From: an uncultured Oscillospiraceae bacterium
GTDB taxonomy: Bacteria; Bacillota; Clostridia; Oscillospirales; Ruminococcaceae
Reading direction: 5' to 3'
Length of the DNA: 16,775 nt
Assembly (NCBI GenBank): GCA_905212515.1
Contig: CAJMEU010000050.1
Coordinates: 1 to 16,775, forward strand
Below the pieces are notes generated by a model. The model was not told the origin of the DNA. It made no database searches and worked only from the letters and a program-made list of their open reading frames with translations. Both the position numbers and the translations under genes were made by a program. Below are positions 1 to 7,199 of this stretch, piece after piece; positions within the stretch are counted from its first letter, which is position 1, and every line of letters starts with the position of its first letter.

Positions 1-53
1 GTAATCTAAAAACTCCGCCACAACCGGGCCCCCGCCTCACTCGCCTGGTTCCC

Positions 54-79
54 AAAAAAAAAAAACCCCGCGGGCGGGG
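54..79 (-). terminator. Rho-independent terminator of the MFS gene
   Basis: Read on the minus strand, a stem of CCCCGC and GCGGGG with a 2-nt loop is followed directly by a run of 12 T. It lies about 55 bases beyond the MFS stop codon, so it ends the M20/MFS transcript. Nothing else is recognisable in bases 1-53; bases 80-132 are GC-rich with further self-complementarity (GGCCGGG near 87). Confidence 0.9.
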
Positions 80-132
80 GCTCAGCGGCCGGGCCCCCGG
101 CCCCGGTGCTTTGTCTGCGTTTTGTCCGCACT

Positions 133-1422
133 TTACGCCTGTGCGGCGCTGGGCGCAGGCTCTCCCTCGGCCTGCCGCCATTTGCGGGAGGCGTTGAGGC
201 AGTAGAAAATACCGATCATGGACAGCAGCATCACCACCACGCAAATGGGCCAGATGAGGTCGTTGCTGCCCGTGAGGTCGAACAGCAGCGACACCAGATA
301 GGTGCCCACGATGCCGCCGAAGCGGTTGACGGACAGCACCCAGCCGTAAATGCTGCCGTAGTCCTTGGTGCCGAAGATGGTGGAAGTCCACAGCGGGGTC
401 ATAATGGAGGTGACGCCGCTGGCAAAGCCCCACAGCACCAGCGCCACGCCCAGCGCGACGATGTTGCGCGCGAAGGTAAAGCACAGGAAGGTGACGATCC
501 CAGTGACAAACACGAGGGCAGAGGAGGTTTTCAGCTTCAGCTTGTCAAAGGAAAAGCCCAGCAGCACCTTGCCCACCAGAGATACCACGCTGTTGACGGC
601 AATGGCCGTGGCCGCCGCTGCGGGCGTGTAGCCGATGTCCGTGAGATAGGCGGACAGCTGCAGCGCGGCGCCGGTGACGAAGGTGACGGAAAAGGTGATG
701 AACAGCAGTACATAAACCGCCGGGGTGGAGCGCGCCTGTTTCAGCGTCAGGCCCGTGCTCTCGCCCTGTTTGCCGCCCTGGGGCTGCCCGGCGCCCATCT
801 GTTTGTTAAGGCCCAAGGGCTGCAGCCCTTTTTCCTTGGGCGTGGCGCGCACGATCAGCAGCACCAGCGGGATCATCACCACGGCGATGATCAGCGCCGA
901 GACACGGTCGGCCGTCTGCCAGCCCATGTTGGTGATGATGCTCTGCAGCAGGGGATTGAAGATGGCGCTGCCCGCGCTGATGCCCAGCGACGCCGTGCTG
1001 ACGGCAAAGCCGCGGCTTTTGCCGAACCACGCGGTGAGCAGGATGGTGTTGGGCAGCACGGTGTTGCCGGTCAAAAACACGCCTCGCACAAAGCCCAGCA
1101 GGGCCATGGGGATGGCGCCGGGCATCATGGGCCGCAGGAAAACGCAGGTGGCGGTCATCAATGTGCAAAATGCCAGCAGTTTGCGCATGTCATACTTGCG
1201 GTACAGCTTGCCCCAAATGGGGGCCGAGACCACCGCGCCCAGCGAGGCGGCGACTGTCTGCAGGGCAAAAACGCTGCGCGGGATGTTCAGCGCCTCAGAG
1301 ATCGGCTTGGTGAACAGGCCGCCGGTCTGGAAATTGAGGGCGTGGGTTGTCATGTTCATCAGGAAGCAGACGACCAGGATCCACCAGGCATAGTGGATTT
1401 TGGGTTGTTTTACGGTTTCCAT
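133..1422 (-). CDS. MFS transporter, OFA/MCT-like
   Basis: A 429-aa secondary transporter of the major facilitator superfamily with about 12 predicted membrane helices. The N-terminal HYAWWILVVCF segment and the two six-helix halves separated by a charged, Gln/Gly-rich loop (about residues 195-225) resemble the oxalate/formate antiporter and monocarboxylate type of MFS protein. The substrate cannot be read from the sequence. I chose the third of three consecutive ATG codons because AAGGAGG at 1430-1436 lies 7 bases before it; the first ATG would be 1 base from that site. The gene begins 2 bases after the stop of the M20 amidohydrolase, so the two are co-transcribed and probably translationally coupled. 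An acidic product or substrate of the hydrolase, such as an acylated amino acid, is a reasonable guess for what is carried. Family assignment is firm, substrate unknown. Confidence 0.85.
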   Translation of the reverse strand: METVKQPKIHYAWWILVVCFLMNMTTHALNFQTGGLFTKPISEALNIPRSVFALQTVAASLGAVVSAPIWGKLYRKYDMRKLLAFCTLMTATCVFLRPMMPGAIPMALLGFVRGVFLTGNTVLPNTILLTAWFGKSRGFAVSTASLGISAGSAIFNPLLQSIITNMGWQTADRVSALIIAVVMIPLVLLIVRATPKEKGLQPLGLNKQMGAGQPQGGKQGESTGLTLKQARSTPAVYVLLFITFSVTFVTGAALQLSAYLTDIGYTPAAAATAIAVNSVVSLVGKVLLGFSFDKLKLKTSSALVFVTGIVTFLCFTFARNIVALGVALVLWGFASGVTSIMTPLWTSTIFGTKDYGSIYGWVLSVNRFGGIVGTYLVSLLFDLTGSNDLIWPICVVVMLLSMIGIFYCLNASRKWRQAEGEPAPSAAQA

Positions 1423-1424
1423 CA

Positions 1425-2606
1425 TCATTCCTCCTTATTATCTTGCAGCCATCTTGTCGCCACGCAGGCGTAAGCGGCCGCGCCCAACGGCATGCAGCTC
1501 TCATCATACCGCACTTTTGGATGATGCTGCCCAAACTCCACCCCCTTTTCCACGGTGGCCCCCAGAATGGCATAGCTGGTGGGCACGCACTTGGCCACGA
1601 AGGCAAAGTCCTCGGAAGCGGTGGCCGGTTTTCTCAAATTGATCGCCACATCCCTGCCGACCATCTCGTTGATATAGGTCTTGGCGGCGGCGGCGAGGGC
1701 GGGGTCGCACATCAGGGGGATCGAGTAATTATCCTCGTACTTGATGGTCGCTGTGGCGCGGAAGGCCTGCGAGATCTGGGTGGTGATCTCAGCAAGGCGC
1801 TTTTTCATCATCTCCTGGATCTCCGCGTTGTGGGTGCGGATGGTGCCCTTCATCTCCACAAAATCCGGGATCACGTTAAAGGTGGAACCGCCGTGGATGG
1901 AGCCAATGGTAAGTACGCCCGTCTCGCCCGAGGGGACTTCGCGGGCCTGCAGCTCCTGCAGGGCAATGTGGATGTGGCACGCGGCGTTGATGGGGTCCAC
2001 GCCCTCGTGGGGTCGGGCGCCGTGGCCGCCTCGGCCCTGGATGCGGATGGTGAAGGAGTCGCCCGAAGCGGCCAGCGGGCCCTGGAACGCCAGCAGCGCA
2101 CCGCAGGGCAGCTGCGCGTTGACGTGGATGGCAAAAGCGGCGTCCACCTTGGGGGCTTCCAACACGCCTTTCTCCATCATCTCCAAAGCGCCCTCGCCGG
2201 TTTCCTCACCGGGCTGGAACATCAGCTTGACGGTGCCCTCCAGCCGGTCCTCGTTTTCCTTGAGGATCTGGGCCGCGCCCAGCAGCATGGCCGTGTGCAG
2301 GTCGTGCCCGCAGCAGTGCGCCACGCCAGGCACCTCGGACGCAAATTCCAGCCCGCTTTCCTCCTGCATGGGCAGTGCGTCCATGTCGGCGCGCAGCAGA
2401 ATGGTCTTGCCCGGCTTGCCCACAGTGGCCACCAGGCCGCACCGGCCCATCTCCTGCGGCTGGTAGCCCATCTCCTCCAGTTTGCCGCGTACAAAGGCGG
2501 CGGTGGTTTCCAAATTCATCCCAAGTTCCGGATGATGGTGGATTATTCTGCGGTTTTGGATTATAATGGGTGCAAGCTCTTTTGCTCTGATAAGATAATC
2601 GTGCAT
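1425..2606 (-). CDS. M20D-type amidohydrolase / metallo-carboxypeptidase
   Basis: A 393-aa cytoplasmic zinc-dependent amidohydrolase of the M20 family, the group containing hippurate hydrolase, N-acyl-L-amino-acid hydrolase and IAA-amino-acid hydrolase. These enzymes release an amino acid from an acyl or peptidyl conjugate. Visible landmarks are HHHPELG (23-29), ADMDALP (73-79), AHCCGHDLH (96-104, metal ligands Cys and His), FQPGEE (130-135, catalytic Glu) and HVN (161-163), followed by the dimerisation domain with GRGGHGARPHEG. Length is normal for the family. An in-frame ATG exists 72 bases upstream, but the chosen start at 2606 has GAGG 8 bases before it; the longer form would begin inside the promoter. 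The MFS gene follows immediately. A promoter with TTGACA and a 25-bp palindrome sit just upstream, beside a divergent regulator, which argues for substrate-responsive control. The exact substrate is unknown. Confidence 0.9.
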   Translation of the reverse strand: MHDYLIRAKELAPIIIQNRRIIHHHPELGMNLETTAAFVRGKLEEMGYQPQEMGRCGLVATVGKPGKTILLRADMDALPMQEESGLEFASEVPGVAHCCGHDLHTAMLLGAAQILKENEDRLEGTVKLMFQPGEETGEGALEMMEKGVLEAPKVDAAFAIHVNAQLPCGALLAFQGPLAASGDSFTIRIQGRGGHGARPHEGVDPINAACHIHIALQELQAREVPSGETGVLTIGSIHGGSTFNVIPDFVEMKGTIRTHNAEIQEMMKKRLAEITTQISQAFRATATIKYEDNYSIPLMCDPALAAAAKTYINEMVGRDVAINLRKPATASEDFAFVAKCVPTSYAILGATVEKGVEFGQHHPKVRYDESCMPLGAAAYACVATRWLQDNKEE

Positions 2607-2626
2607 TTCATTCGCCTCTTTCACAA

Positions 2627-2651
2627 TATTTTTTAAAGTGTTTAATAAATA
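2627..2651. promoter_or_regulatory. 25-bp palindromic operator candidate, copy 1
   Basis: Arms TATTTnTTAAA and TTTAAnAAATA surround a GTG centre; ten base pairs are symmetric on each side apart from one unpaired position. The site overlaps the start point of the minus-strand M20 promoter. It also covers the -35 region for a plus-strand TATAAT at 2653-2658 that could serve the divergent regulator. The same 25-bp pattern recurs at 4157-4181, differing only at the two unpaired positions. Binding by the neighbouring regulator is inferred. Confidence 0.6.
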
Positions 2652-2678
2652 ATATAATTTGTTTTCCTCATTTGTCAA
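2649..2678 (-). promoter_or_regulatory. Promoter of the M20/MFS operon
   Basis: On the minus strand a perfect -35 TTGACA (2673-2678) is followed by TATTAT (2649-2654, spacing 18) or TATATT (2651-2656, spacing 16). Transcription would start near 2642, inside the adjacent palindrome. Confidence 0.7.
2653..2658 (+). promoter_or_regulatory. Possible -10 box of the first regulator gene
   Basis: TATAAT on the plus strand overlaps the divergent M20 promoter and lies right after the palindrome. No convincing -35 box is visible, so the palindrome would occupy the -35 region, consistent with autoregulation. The leader to the start codon would be about 120 bases. Confidence 0.4.
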
Positions 2679-2784
2679 TGCGTTGGGCGCATTTTTGCTG
2701 TTCTACACAAGGAATCATTTTTTCTTCGTGCATTTTACACAAACAATAACGCTGCTTCGTGCGGCACCCAAGGAGGACCCGTCG

Positions 2785-4107
2785 ATGCCACCACGTATTT
2801 TGTTGATCGCCGGCACAGAGCTGTGCACCTATTTGCAAGAGAATATCCGCACGCTGGACTTGGATGCGGAGATCACCTTTCAGGAATACAAAACCATGGA
2901 AAGCCTGCCCGCGCTGTACAGGGAAAAGGCCCCAGGGTATGACGGCGTGTGCGTCACCGGCTTTTTTGCCCAGGAGGTGATCCTGCGCACCCGCACGGAT
3001 CATCTTCCCATCCGCAGCATCGCGGCGAAGTCCGTGGAATATTATAAGGAGTTTTTCCGCCTGCTGAATGCTGACCGGCAGATGGATTTCTCCCGTGTGG
3101 TGCTGGATTCCGACCTGTGGCGCCAGCCCGCCCAGGAGGGCGGCGTGCTGGCTCATTTCCGGGAACAAGGCCTGGAGCGCCGGCGGATGGAGCTGGTGAA
3201 ATCCCTCAGCCTGGAACAGATCATTGCGGCCGACGGCATCGTGTTCGCGCGGGCCCAACAGTTATATACCGCGGGCAAGATCGACCTTTTGATCTGCCGC
3301 TTCAGTTCCGTGCTGCCCCTGCTGCAAGAGGCCGGCATCCCCCATTCTTTTGTTTACCCCGGCGTGGAAAACATCGAAAACACGCTGAATTTGCTGTGCA
3401 ACGACATCAAGCTTCAGAAGAAAAGCAGTGCCCTGCCCGCCGTGATCTTTATTGCGTCCCCTTCGCTGCCGCAGAACGGCGCGTTTGAGATCAGCGAGGA
3501 CAGCGTGGAGATGCAGAAGGGCCTGCTGGAGTTCACGCACCAGCAGGAGCTGGACCTGATGATCCAGAAGGCGGTGGGCGGCTACGAAGCGTTTACCACC
3601 CAGCACGCCGTCCAGTCCATCACGCAGGATTTCACCACCTGCCAGCTGCAGCGCTATCTGTACAGCCGCACGGGCATGCAGATCTACGTGGGCTACGGCA
3701 TTGGCCGGACCCTGCTGCAGGCGCGCGCCAACGCCCTGCAGGCGTGCCAGCTGGCCGCCGCGGCGAGCAAAAGCTATGTGGTCGACGAGAATGGCGGCGT
3801 CATCGGCCCATTGGACTCAAACGCGACGCTGCGTGTGGAAGGCGGGGCCCGGCCCTCGGTGCTGGCGGCCGCCCAAAGCTCGGGCCTGTCCGTCTCCACC
3901 ATCCAGCGCATCCTCTCCGTCACCGAGCTTCTGGGCACGCGGGAGCTCACCTCCCAGCAGTTGGCGCAGGCCATGCAAATGACGGTCGCCAATGCCAACC
4001 GGTTCCTGAACGCGCTGAAAAAGGGCGGCTGTGCCGAGATCGTCTCGGAAAAGCGCCCCCTCACCAAAGGGCGCCCCAGCAAAGTGTATCGCATCTCCAT
4101 CGATTGA
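2785..4107 (+). CDS. Regulator with PrpR_N-like sensor, GGDEF-like domain and winged helix (copy 1)
   Basis: A 440-aa cytoplasmic protein that I read as a ligand-responsive transcription factor. Residues 1-210 have an alternating alpha/beta pattern with a GYDGVCVTG turn (51-59) resembling PrpR_N-type sensors. Residues about 220-345 resemble a degenerate GGDEF or GTP-cyclohydrolase-III-like fold, with VGYGIGRTLLQARANAL (302-318) and VVDENGGVIGPL; no active GGDEF signature is seen. Residues about 385-440 form a winged helix (TSQQLAQAMQMTVANANRFL, then a wing ending KGRPSKVYRI). The start is set by AAGGAGG at 2770-2776, 8 bases before ATG; an upstream in-frame ATG would lack a site. It is divergent from the M20/MFS operon and upstream of a GPH symporter. 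It is a paralogue of the protein at 5769-7073. Being a regulator is likely; the ligand is unknown. Confidence 0.75.
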   Translation: MPPRILLIAGTELCTYLQENIRTLDLDAEITFQEYKTMESLPALYREKAPGYDGVCVTGFFAQEVILRTRTDHLPIRSIAAKSVEYYKEFFRLLNADRQMDFSRVVLDSDLWRQPAQEGGVLAHFREQGLERRRMELVKSLSLEQIIAADGIVFARAQQLYTAGKIDLLICRFSSVLPLLQEAGIPHSFVYPGVENIENTLNLLCNDIKLQKKSSALPAVIFIASPSLPQNGAFEISEDSVEMQKGLLEFTHQQELDLMIQKAVGGYEAFTTQHAVQSITQDFTTCQLQRYLYSRTGMQIYVGYGIGRTLLQARANALQACQLAAAASKSYVVDENGGVIGPLDSNATLRVEGGARPSVLAAAQSSGLSVSTIQRILSVTELLGTRELTSQQLAQAMQMTVANANRFLNALKKGGCAEIVSEKRPLTKGRPSKVYRISID

Positions 4108-4156
4108 ACTGGGCGAATTGTACAAAGCAAAAGCAAAATTTCTGTAATTATAGATA

Positions 4157-4181
4157 TATTTATTAAAGTGTTTAAAAAATA
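4157..4181. promoter_or_regulatory. 25-bp palindromic operator candidate, copy 2
   Basis: The same palindrome as at 2627-2651, with both arms and the GTG centre conserved; only the single unpaired base in each arm differs (A instead of T). It ends one base before the presumed -35 box of the GPH symporter gene, centred about 49 bases before the likely transcription start. That position suits either an activator or a repressor next to RNA polymerase. Confidence 0.6.
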
Positions 4182-4182
4182 G

Positions 4183-4211
4183 TTTCTTATTTCTGCCTTT
4201 TCTGCTATAAT
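4183..4211 (+). promoter_or_regulatory. Promoter of the first GPH symporter gene
   Basis: TTTCTT (4183-4188) and a perfect TATAAT (4206-4211) are separated by 17 bases. AGGAGA at 4234-4239 lies 7 bases before the ATG at 4247. Confidence 0.65.
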
Positions 4212-4246
4212 GAGAAAAACGATCGTGAAAGGCAGGAGAGATCTGG

Positions 4247-5638
4247 ATGCACGAAGCAAACAAGGCGGCGGTGTGTGAACCGGGAGAAAGCGAAAGGCTG
4301 TCGGCGGGCGATATCCTTTCCTATGGTATGGGCGGCATCACCGCCACCATGACCAATCAGTTCAAGCTGCAGTTCCACATGAACTTTTTAAGCGACGTTG
4401 CCCACATGCCCATCGGGATCGTGGGTGTCTGGTCCATGATCCTCACGCTGTGGGACGCGGTGAACGACCCATTGATGGGCCGTTTGGCCGACAGGACGAA
4501 TACGCGCCGCTTTGGCAAGTACCGCCCCCATATGATGATGGGCTCGGTGCTGCTGGCCATCACCATTTTCTGTATGTTCTCCGTCCCGGGCTTGTCCACC
4601 GGGGGCAAACTGGTGTATTACATTGTGTTCCTGGCGCTTTTCTCCACCTTCGGCACCCAGTTTGCCGTGCCCTGGCAGGCGCTGAACAGCGTGATGTCGC
4701 AGGATTCGCATCAGCGCAACCTGCTGCTCACCTCCCGGCAGCTGATCGGCGCCTTCTCCGCCTCCGCCATCGGCCTGTTCACCATGCCGGTGGTCTACAG
4801 CTTCGCAGACCGCCGCCGCGGCTGGCAGGTGGCCGCCGCCATCGTGTGTGTGGCCACCGTGGCCTGCGGGCTGCTGTCGGCCCACGGGGCGAAAAAGAAG
4901 GATTATTACAATTCCATCCCCTCGCCCAAACATGTCAAAATAAAAGGCCAGTTGGCGCTCATTTTTAAAAACCGGGCGCTGGTCATTGCCAGCCTGCTGC
5001 TGGGCGCCGTGTATCTCGCCATCTCCATCAACTCGGTGGTCAGCGTGTATTATCTGGAGCACGTGGTGAAAAACGTCGGCCTGCAGCCCATCATCTCCCT
5101 CATAAACATCGTCGCGGGCTTTGTGTTTGTGCCGTTCCTGCCGGCCTTGCTCAAGCGCTTCGGCAAGCTGCCGGTGCTGCTCGGCGGTATGGGCTTCTAC
5201 GCGCTGGCGGCGCTTTGGCTGATGTTCCTGGGGGCAAGCGCCACGCCCATGCAGATTTTTGTGATGAGCGCGCTGAAGATCACCGGCATCACCTGCGCCA
5301 ATGTTTGCTGCTTTGCCCTGATCCCCGACTGCACCGATTACGCCGAGCTTCACTTCGGCTCCGTCCAGCCCGGCTTTATCAGCGCCATGAGCACCTTTGT
5401 GCGGCAGTTCTGCGGGTCCTTTTCCACGCTGATCGTGGGCGCCCTGCTGCAGTGGGTGGGCTACTCCGCGGGCACGGCGGCCTCTCCCGCCGTGGTGAAG
5501 ATGATCCTTGCCATCAACACGGTCCTGCCGCTGGTGTTGACGGTGCTGGTGGTCATCCTGGTAAAACTCTATCCCATCACGCGTGCTTATGCGGCCGAAA
5601 TGCAGCAGCAGCTGCGGCGCCAGCGCGCGCAGAGGTGA
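4247..5638 (+). CDS. GPH-family (MelB-like) cation symporter, copy 1
   Basis: A 463-aa inner-membrane symporter of the glycoside-pentoside-hexuronide family, which couples sugar or glycoside uptake to Na+ or H+. The diagnostic stretch WDAVNDPLMGRLADRT followed by FGKYRPH (about residues 67-93) matches the MelB cation-binding and loop 2-3 region, and about 12 hydrophobic helices follow. The second half carries DCTDYAELHFG, matching the conserved loop 10-11 region of the family. Length is normal. It has its own promoter with a palindromic operator and sits between two paralogous regulators, so its expression is probably inducible. No glycosidase is adjacent on this side, so the substrate may instead be related to that of the M20 enzyme, or be a free sugar acid. 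It is clearly different in sequence from the second GPH protein at 12194-13615. Confidence 0.88.
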   Translation: MHEANKAAVCEPGESERLSAGDILSYGMGGITATMTNQFKLQFHMNFLSDVAHMPIGIVGVWSMILTLWDAVNDPLMGRLADRTNTRRFGKYRPHMMMGSVLLAITIFCMFSVPGLSTGGKLVYYIVFLALFSTFGTQFAVPWQALNSVMSQDSHQRNLLLTSRQLIGAFSASAIGLFTMPVVYSFADRRRGWQVAAAIVCVATVACGLLSAHGAKKKDYYNSIPSPKHVKIKGQLALIFKNRALVIASLLLGAVYLAISINSVVSVYYLEHVVKNVGLQPIISLINIVAGFVFVPFLPALLKRFGKLPVLLGGMGFYALAALWLMFLGASATPMQIFVMSALKITGITCANVCCFALIPDCTDYAELHFGSVQPGFISAMSTFVRQFCGSFSTLIVGALLQWVGYSAGTAASPAVVKMILAINTVLPLVLTVLVVILVKLYPITRAYAAEMQQQLRRQRAQR

Positions 5639-5660
5639 AGCAAAAAGGGGAAAATAATGA

Positions 5661-5695
5661 TCCGGCGGTGTATTGAGATCACATACACCGCCGGA
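5661..5695 (+). terminator. Hairpin after the GPH gene, abutting the next promoter
   Basis: A perfect 12-bp inverted repeat, TCCGGCGGTGTA (5661-5672) and TACACCGCCGGA (5684-5695), with an 11-base loop lies 22 bases after the GPH stop. The tail is TTATGTTATAAT rather than a pure T run, so it may be a weak terminator. A TATAAT at 5702-5707 begins 6 bases after it, so it could also act as an operator or early-transcript structure for the second regulator. Confidence 0.55.
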
Positions 5696-5701
5696 TTATG
5701 T

Positions 5702-5707
5702 TATAAT
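5702..5707 (+). promoter_or_regulatory. Possible -10 box of the second regulator gene
   Basis: TATAAT precedes the regulator start by about 60 bases. No good -35 box is seen at the expected spacing, because that position falls in the loop and right arm of the hairpin at 5661-5695. GGAGG at 5757-5761 is the ribosome binding site for ATG 5769. Confidence 0.4.
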
Positions 5708-5768
5708 AGAAAAGGGACGCCGCAAGCGCCGCGTCCGGGAAGTTGATTTTACATGCGGAGGTCGAACC

Positions 5769-7073
5769 ATGAACCCCAGAATCGCTTTTTTTGCGTCGGA
5801 TTATACGGCGGATTATTTCCGCGCCGTTTGCAAAGAACTGGAAGACCAGTGCCGGATCACCGTGCTGGAATACGATACCATGGCCCAGCTTCCCGCGCTG
5901 CTGCGCCAGGCGTACGGCGAGTACGACGGCTTTTGCACCGTGGGCAGGCTGAGTCTGCGTCTGCTGTGTGCGGACCAGGAGCTGGCGAAGCCCGTCATGG
6001 CCGTCACCACCGAGCTGGTGGACTACTATAAAAATTTTTTCGCCCTGCTGAATGCTCAGCGCGACATCGATTTTTCCCGCGTCCTGCTGGATCACGCCCT
6101 TCTGCAGCCGCAGCGGGTTTTTTCCGTGGCGGATTTTTGCAGCAATCCGGAATCCTTCGAGCAGCTCCGGGACCGCGAGGTGAGAAAAATCGCCCTGGAG
6201 GACATCGGCGCCATCGAGGGGCGCGTCTCCCAGCGCGCCCGGCAGATGTGGGCGCAGGGGGCGTTCGATATCCTGGTGTGCCGCTATGGCGCCGTGGCCA
6301 AAGCGATGGAGGCGGCAGGCATCCCTTGCTCCTTTGTCTATCCCGACCAGGAGCAGGTGCGCAAGTCCCTCGAAATGCTGATCACCGCCGTGGAGATGCG
6401 CAGCATCGAGAGCGGGATGCCCGCGGTGGTCTATGTGTCCGCGGCGCAGTTCAGCACGATCGAACTGCAAAATGTAAACCGCTATCAGGTGGAGGCGGAA
6501 AAGGCCCTGCTGGATTTCAACCGTCGCTATATGGCGAACTTTGTCATGCAGTATACGGCCAGCGGCTACGAGATACTCACCTCGCGCAATATCGTGGAGA
6601 AAATCACCGACGGCCTGCGCGTGTGCCGCCTGGCACCCCTGGTGCCCGGCGACGCCTGCGTGGGCTACGGCATGGGCGCCAATCTTCTGCTCGCCAAATC
6701 CAACGCGCTGGCGGCGCTCAGGAAGGCCGCGCAGAGCAAGGCGAGCTGTGTGGTGAAAGAGGACGGCGCCTGCGTCACACTGGCCGCCGCCGGGCCCCAG
6801 GATGCGGAGCCCACATATACGCCGGCCCAGGCCCAGGCGGCCCGGGCCTCGGGCCTGTCACTCAACACCGTGCTGCGCATCGCCGACGCCGCCGGCGCCC
6901 TGGGCACCTGCGAGATGACCAGCCGGGAATTGGCGGACGCTTTGCAGGTGACGATCGCCAACGCCAATCATTTCCTCAACCGGCTGGCGCAAAATGGGTT
7001 TGCCGAGATCCTGCCGCAGAAAAAGCGGTCCGGCAAAGGCAAGCCCAGCACAGTGTATCGGGTAAAGCTCTGA
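5769..7073 (+). CDS. Regulator with PrpR_N-like sensor, GGDEF-like domain and winged helix (copy 2)
   Basis: A 434-aa paralogue of the protein at 2785-4107 with the same domain order. Shared landmarks include the YYKxFFxLLNAxR block followed by DFSRVxLD (about 85-110), the phrase GIPxSFVYP, the VGYGMGANLLLAKSNAL segment aligning with VGYGIGRTLLQARANAL, and the winged-helix block TSRELADALQVTIANANHFL with a KGKPSTVYRV wing at the C-terminus. The DENGG turn after the GGDEF-like segment is replaced by KEDGA, so the ligand pocket may differ. GGAGG 7 bases before ATG 5769 sets the start; a longer in-frame form would begin inside the upstream hairpin. It follows the GPH gene in the same direction with its own presumed promoter. 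Its targets may be the GPH gene, itself, or the gene downstream of the palindrome at 7149-7173. The ligand is unknown. Confidence 0.75.
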   Translation: MNPRIAFFASDYTADYFRAVCKELEDQCRITVLEYDTMAQLPALLRQAYGEYDGFCTVGRLSLRLLCADQELAKPVMAVTTELVDYYKNFFALLNAQRDIDFSRVLLDHALLQPQRVFSVADFCSNPESFEQLRDREVRKIALEDIGAIEGRVSQRARQMWAQGAFDILVCRYGAVAKAMEAAGIPCSFVYPDQEQVRKSLEMLITAVEMRSIESGMPAVVYVSAAQFSTIELQNVNRYQVEAEKALLDFNRRYMANFVMQYTASGYEILTSRNIVEKITDGLRVCRLAPLVPGDACVGYGMGANLLLAKSNALAALRKAAQSKASCVVKEDGACVTLAAAGPQDAEPTYTPAQAQAARASGLSLNTVLRIADAAGALGTCEMTSRELADALQVTIANANHFLNRLAQNGFAEILPQKKRSGKGKPSTVYRVKL

Positions 7074-7148
7074 CAAAGGCCGCGCGGCGGCGCATTTCAT
7101 CTTTTTTGGGCGCAATTCCAGCCTCAAAAAAGGGGCGGATGCCTTGCA

Positions 7149-7173
7149 ATATTGTAAAAATCCTTTACAATAT
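7149..7173. promoter_or_regulatory. 25-bp palindrome upstream of the prepilin-like gene
   Basis: A perfect 10-bp inverted repeat, ATATTGTAAA and TTTACAATAT, surrounds a 5-base centre. Its last base is the first base of a TATAAT (7173-7178), so it would cover the promoter of the gene at 7200. It has the same overall length as, and a loosely similar half-site to, the palindromes at 2627 and 4157, but it is not the same sequence. An operator, perhaps for the second regulator, is inferred. Confidence 0.5.
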
Positions 7174-7178
7174 ATAAT
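7173..7178 (+). promoter_or_regulatory. Possible -10 box of the prepilin-like gene
   Basis: TATAAT lies 22 bases before the start codon. The -35 position (TATTGT, 7150-7155, spacing 17) lies inside the palindrome. Confidence 0.45.
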
Positions 7179-7199
7179 AGAAGAAAAGAGGTGAGGGGC

